Assembly (NCBI GenBank): GCA_010645155.1
Contig: CM021316.1
Span: 10,291,368 to 10,355,367, forward strand
Direction of reading: 5' to 3'
Source: Tigriopus japonicus
Lineage: Eukaryota; Arthropoda; Copepoda; Harpacticoida; Harpacticidae
Length of the DNA stretch: 64,000 bases
Numbering within the stretch: the first letter of the stretch is position 1; the number at the start of each line of letters is the position of its first letter. Below the pieces are notes generated by a model. It did no database searches, had not been told where the DNA came from, and saw only the letters and a program-made list of their open reading frames with translations. Positions 61,593 to 64,000 of the stretch are shown here, piece by piece. The translations under genes and the position numbers were made by a program.

Positions 61593-64000
61593 ATGGCTGA
61601 GATTGAAACGTTTGTGAAACGGGCTCAACAAGCCGAGGACGAAGTAGCCAAGTTGTTCCAGGAGCTGGAGATCCTTCAGAAGATGGATTTGGCCGCCAAA
61701 ACCAAAGTTCCGGAAGAACTCGAGAAGCTGCGGAATGAGAATGCCAAGCTGAAATATCGATTGGCCATCTTGAAACGAGCCACGGCCAATGCCGAACAAA
61801 TGGGTTAGAAGATTATTCATCTTTGCTTTCAAAAATAACTGTTTTATGAAACACCTTCAGTAGAATCGAATCGATTATTCAACTCACTCATTGGAAATAA
61901 ACCGCTCGATTAGGAATAAAATCTCGGATGATAAAGAGTTGTCAAAACTGTAAAGCATTTTTTTCTTTAATGTCAACGGGTTTTTGAGAATTTTGCCTTA
62001 AGAACGGGAAAAACGAGAATCTGCAAGATCACATAGTAAAAGTAGTTTTCAATGTTCCAGCTTTATCCCAAAGATTCATCTTGAAAAAAGGGAGATAATT
62101 ACTCTTGCGTCATTTCACGGATTTTGCATCTTTCCTATAAGTATAAAAAATATTAAATCCATTTCGACACGTTGTAGTTTATTCTCTAAGTATTGTGAAT
62201 AGTTCTACCAACATCTTTTTACATAGTTTTCCGCATTTACTTTCAGTTTTTAGCATTTCTTAAGAACCTGATGAAATCTCAATTGAAAATGATGACATCT
62301 TCTATCTTTGACCAAATGTTCCGATCATTGACTTACTTATATTTCTATCGTCCATCCTCAGTTAGCAAAGCCAAGGAGCCCAAAATTCAAGATTCTCCGC
62401 CCAACGAAAGGATGACGAGTATCTTGAACACGCTCATTGGTCTCTTCAAAGTGGCCATTAGTCAAGCTTTTCCCGCCATTGTCGACCCTCCGTGTCCCGT
62501 ATCCATCTCAACTAAAGGTGGTGACTACCAATTTAACGGAGCTCTACCCATTGTGGGTCTTTTGAAGGTGATTTAAAAAGAGGAATACTGATCAGTTGGG
62601 CATTTGAACGGTCACACGGCAATAACTTCTCTCTTCCAGGCTCAAGGGGTAAAAATGGCGCCCAGAGACATCGCCAACAAGATCTTGGAGCATTTACCCG
62701 CGACAAAAGACAATCTAATCGAGAAGGTGGAAGTGGCTGGACCAGGATTTGTGAATATTTATCTCAAGCGAAGTTTTATCGAGGAACAAGTGAACCATAT
62801 TCTCAAATTCGGAGTTCGCCCGCCTCAAAATCCGGACGGTCGGAAACGTGTGGTCGTCGACTTTTCGTCGCCCAATGTTGCCAAAGAAATGCATGTTGGA
62901 CATTTAAGGTCCACCATCATTGGTACGAAACAATCACAATCATAACCAATCTCATTTTCGATTGTCCCATATTTATTGACTTTCGACCAATTTGATTATT
63001 TTTAAAGGCGACTCGACGGCTAATCTGATGGAGTTCTTGGGCCATGATGTTCTCCGTCTCAATCATATTGGTGATTGGGGGACCCAGTTTGGCATGCTCA
63101 TTGCTCATTTGAAGGACCGCTTTCCCGATTTCGTCACGAATTCCCCGCCCATCGGCGATCTCCAAGCCTTTTACAAAGAGTCCAAAAAGCGCTTCGATGA
63201 GGATCCCGAGTTCAAAAAACGTGCTTATGAAGCCGTGGTCAAGCTTCAATCCCATGATGAAGTCCATCTCAAAGGTTGGAACCAGATCTGCGACGTGTCC
63301 AGACAAGAGTTCCAGAAAGTCTATGCTCGATTGAATGTCAAGAATCTGCAAGAGCGCGGCGAGTCCTTCTATCAAGACCGAATGAACGATATTGTCAAGT
63401 TGTTGACGGACAAATCGCTCTTAGAGGAGGATGACGGACGGAAGATTATGTTTGGTACCTCTTGTCCGGTAAGCGACCTCAAAGACCTTTCATAAAGGTC
63501 AAATTTTGAAAGTAAAATGCTTTCAAAATGTTTTTTTTTGCAAATGGAATTCATTGAAGGATCAAGTTTGACCTCTCTGTTCATTCCCGTTACAGCTCCC
63601 TCTCACTGTGGTGAAATCGGATGGCGGATTCACGTACGACACTTCGGACATGGCCGCACTTTATCAGCGAATCAACGAAGAAAAAGCCGATTGGATCATC
63701 TATCTGACGGACGCGGGTCAAGCCACCCATTTCCAGGCCATTTTCGATTGCGCTCGCAAAGCGGGCATCCTCACCCCCAAAACCCGCGTCGACCACGTGG
63801 GTTTCGGCGTGGTTTTGGGCGAGGATAAGAAAAAGTTCAAGACCCGCTCCGGTGACACTGTTCGTCTGGTGGATCTTCTCGACGAGGGTCTCAAACGTGC
63901 TTTGGACAAACTCACGGAAAAGGAACGGGAAAAGAGTCTGACCCCTGAGGAGCTTCGCCAAGCTCAGACCTCGATCGCTTACGGTTGCATCAAGTACGCC
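61593..64000 (+). CDS. RARS1: arginyl-tRNA synthetase, cytoplasmic (partial, cut by window end)
   Basis: Six exons in the window, 61593-61803, 62362-62567, 62640-62922, 63008-63468 and 63596-64000 onward (five complete or partial joins, all in phase), give about 522 residues. The enzyme charges tRNA-Arg in the cytosol. The N-terminal leucine-zipper-like coiled coil ([17 protein letters not shown]) is the part that binds the multi-synthetase complex. The arginyl add-1 domain follows, then the HIGH-type signature in [71 protein letters not shown] and the KMSK-equivalent [14 protein letters not shown]. The last window residues are AYGCIKYA, so the anticodon-binding DALR domain lies beyond 64000. 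Confidence 0.95.

Noticed and set aside
1..64000. tRNA, rRNA and CRISPR signals
   Set aside because: By-eye scan found no tRNA B-box with matching arms, no rRNA-like block and no spaced direct-repeat array; a covariance-model scan was not possible here.

Overview
The window is animal nuclear DNA, most likely from an arthropod and probably a copepod crustacean. Genes are split by short GT-AG introns (often 60-100 bp) among long AT-rich spacers full of short inverted-repeat elements. The gene set is metazoan: SOWAH ankyrin protein, otopetrin proton channel, trehalose/sugar transporter, phytanoyl-CoA hydroxylase, FIBP, SDHAF2, RNF185, aquaporin, DEG/ENaC channel, CCT2 and arginyl-tRNA synthetase. 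The sugar transporter and DEG/ENaC look arthropod-like. The copepod call is inference. No rRNA, tRNA, CRISPR or bacterial gene was recognised.

Layout. 0-4 kb: two very small single-pass membrane proteins lie head to tail with a SOWAH gene (+). 5-14 kb: a 13-exon otopetrin (-) with a very long cytosolic N-terminus. 14-20 kb: gene-poor, with microsatellites and a dead mariner-type transposase fragment. 20-24 kb: an unrecognised minus-strand gene and a divergent six-exon MFS sugar transporter (+). 24-29 kb: mostly non-coding, with a foldback element and one doubtful exon. 29-30.5 kb: a small proline-rich protein (+). 31-38 kb: a compact minus-strand block, AQP, RNF185, SDHAF2, FIBP, PHYH. 41-44 kb: a DEG/ENaC channel (-) with a hAT-type MITE in an intron. 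44-51 kb: gene desert with at least four short mobile-element remnants. 51-54 kb: CCT2 (-). 57-61 kb: three intronless membrane RING-finger genes in tandem (+). 61.6-64 kb: RARS1 (+), cut by the window end.

Functional links. Most genes are unrelated housekeeping or transport genes. Two features suggest organisation beyond chance. First, several genes are packed as stop-to-start pairs, with a poly(A) signal followed by a 3' splice-like site a few bases before the next ATG (RNF185/SDHAF2/FIBP; RING3/RARS1). This arrangement would fit spliced-leader trans-splicing, which is known in copepods. Second, the three membrane RING proteins share identical zinc-ligand spacing of the IAP/MUL1 type and look like a local gene expansion.

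Exon coordinates for the multi-exon genes were worked out by hand from splice consensus and reading phase. In every recognised gene the phases join without a break. Transcript data would still be needed to confirm 5' ends.
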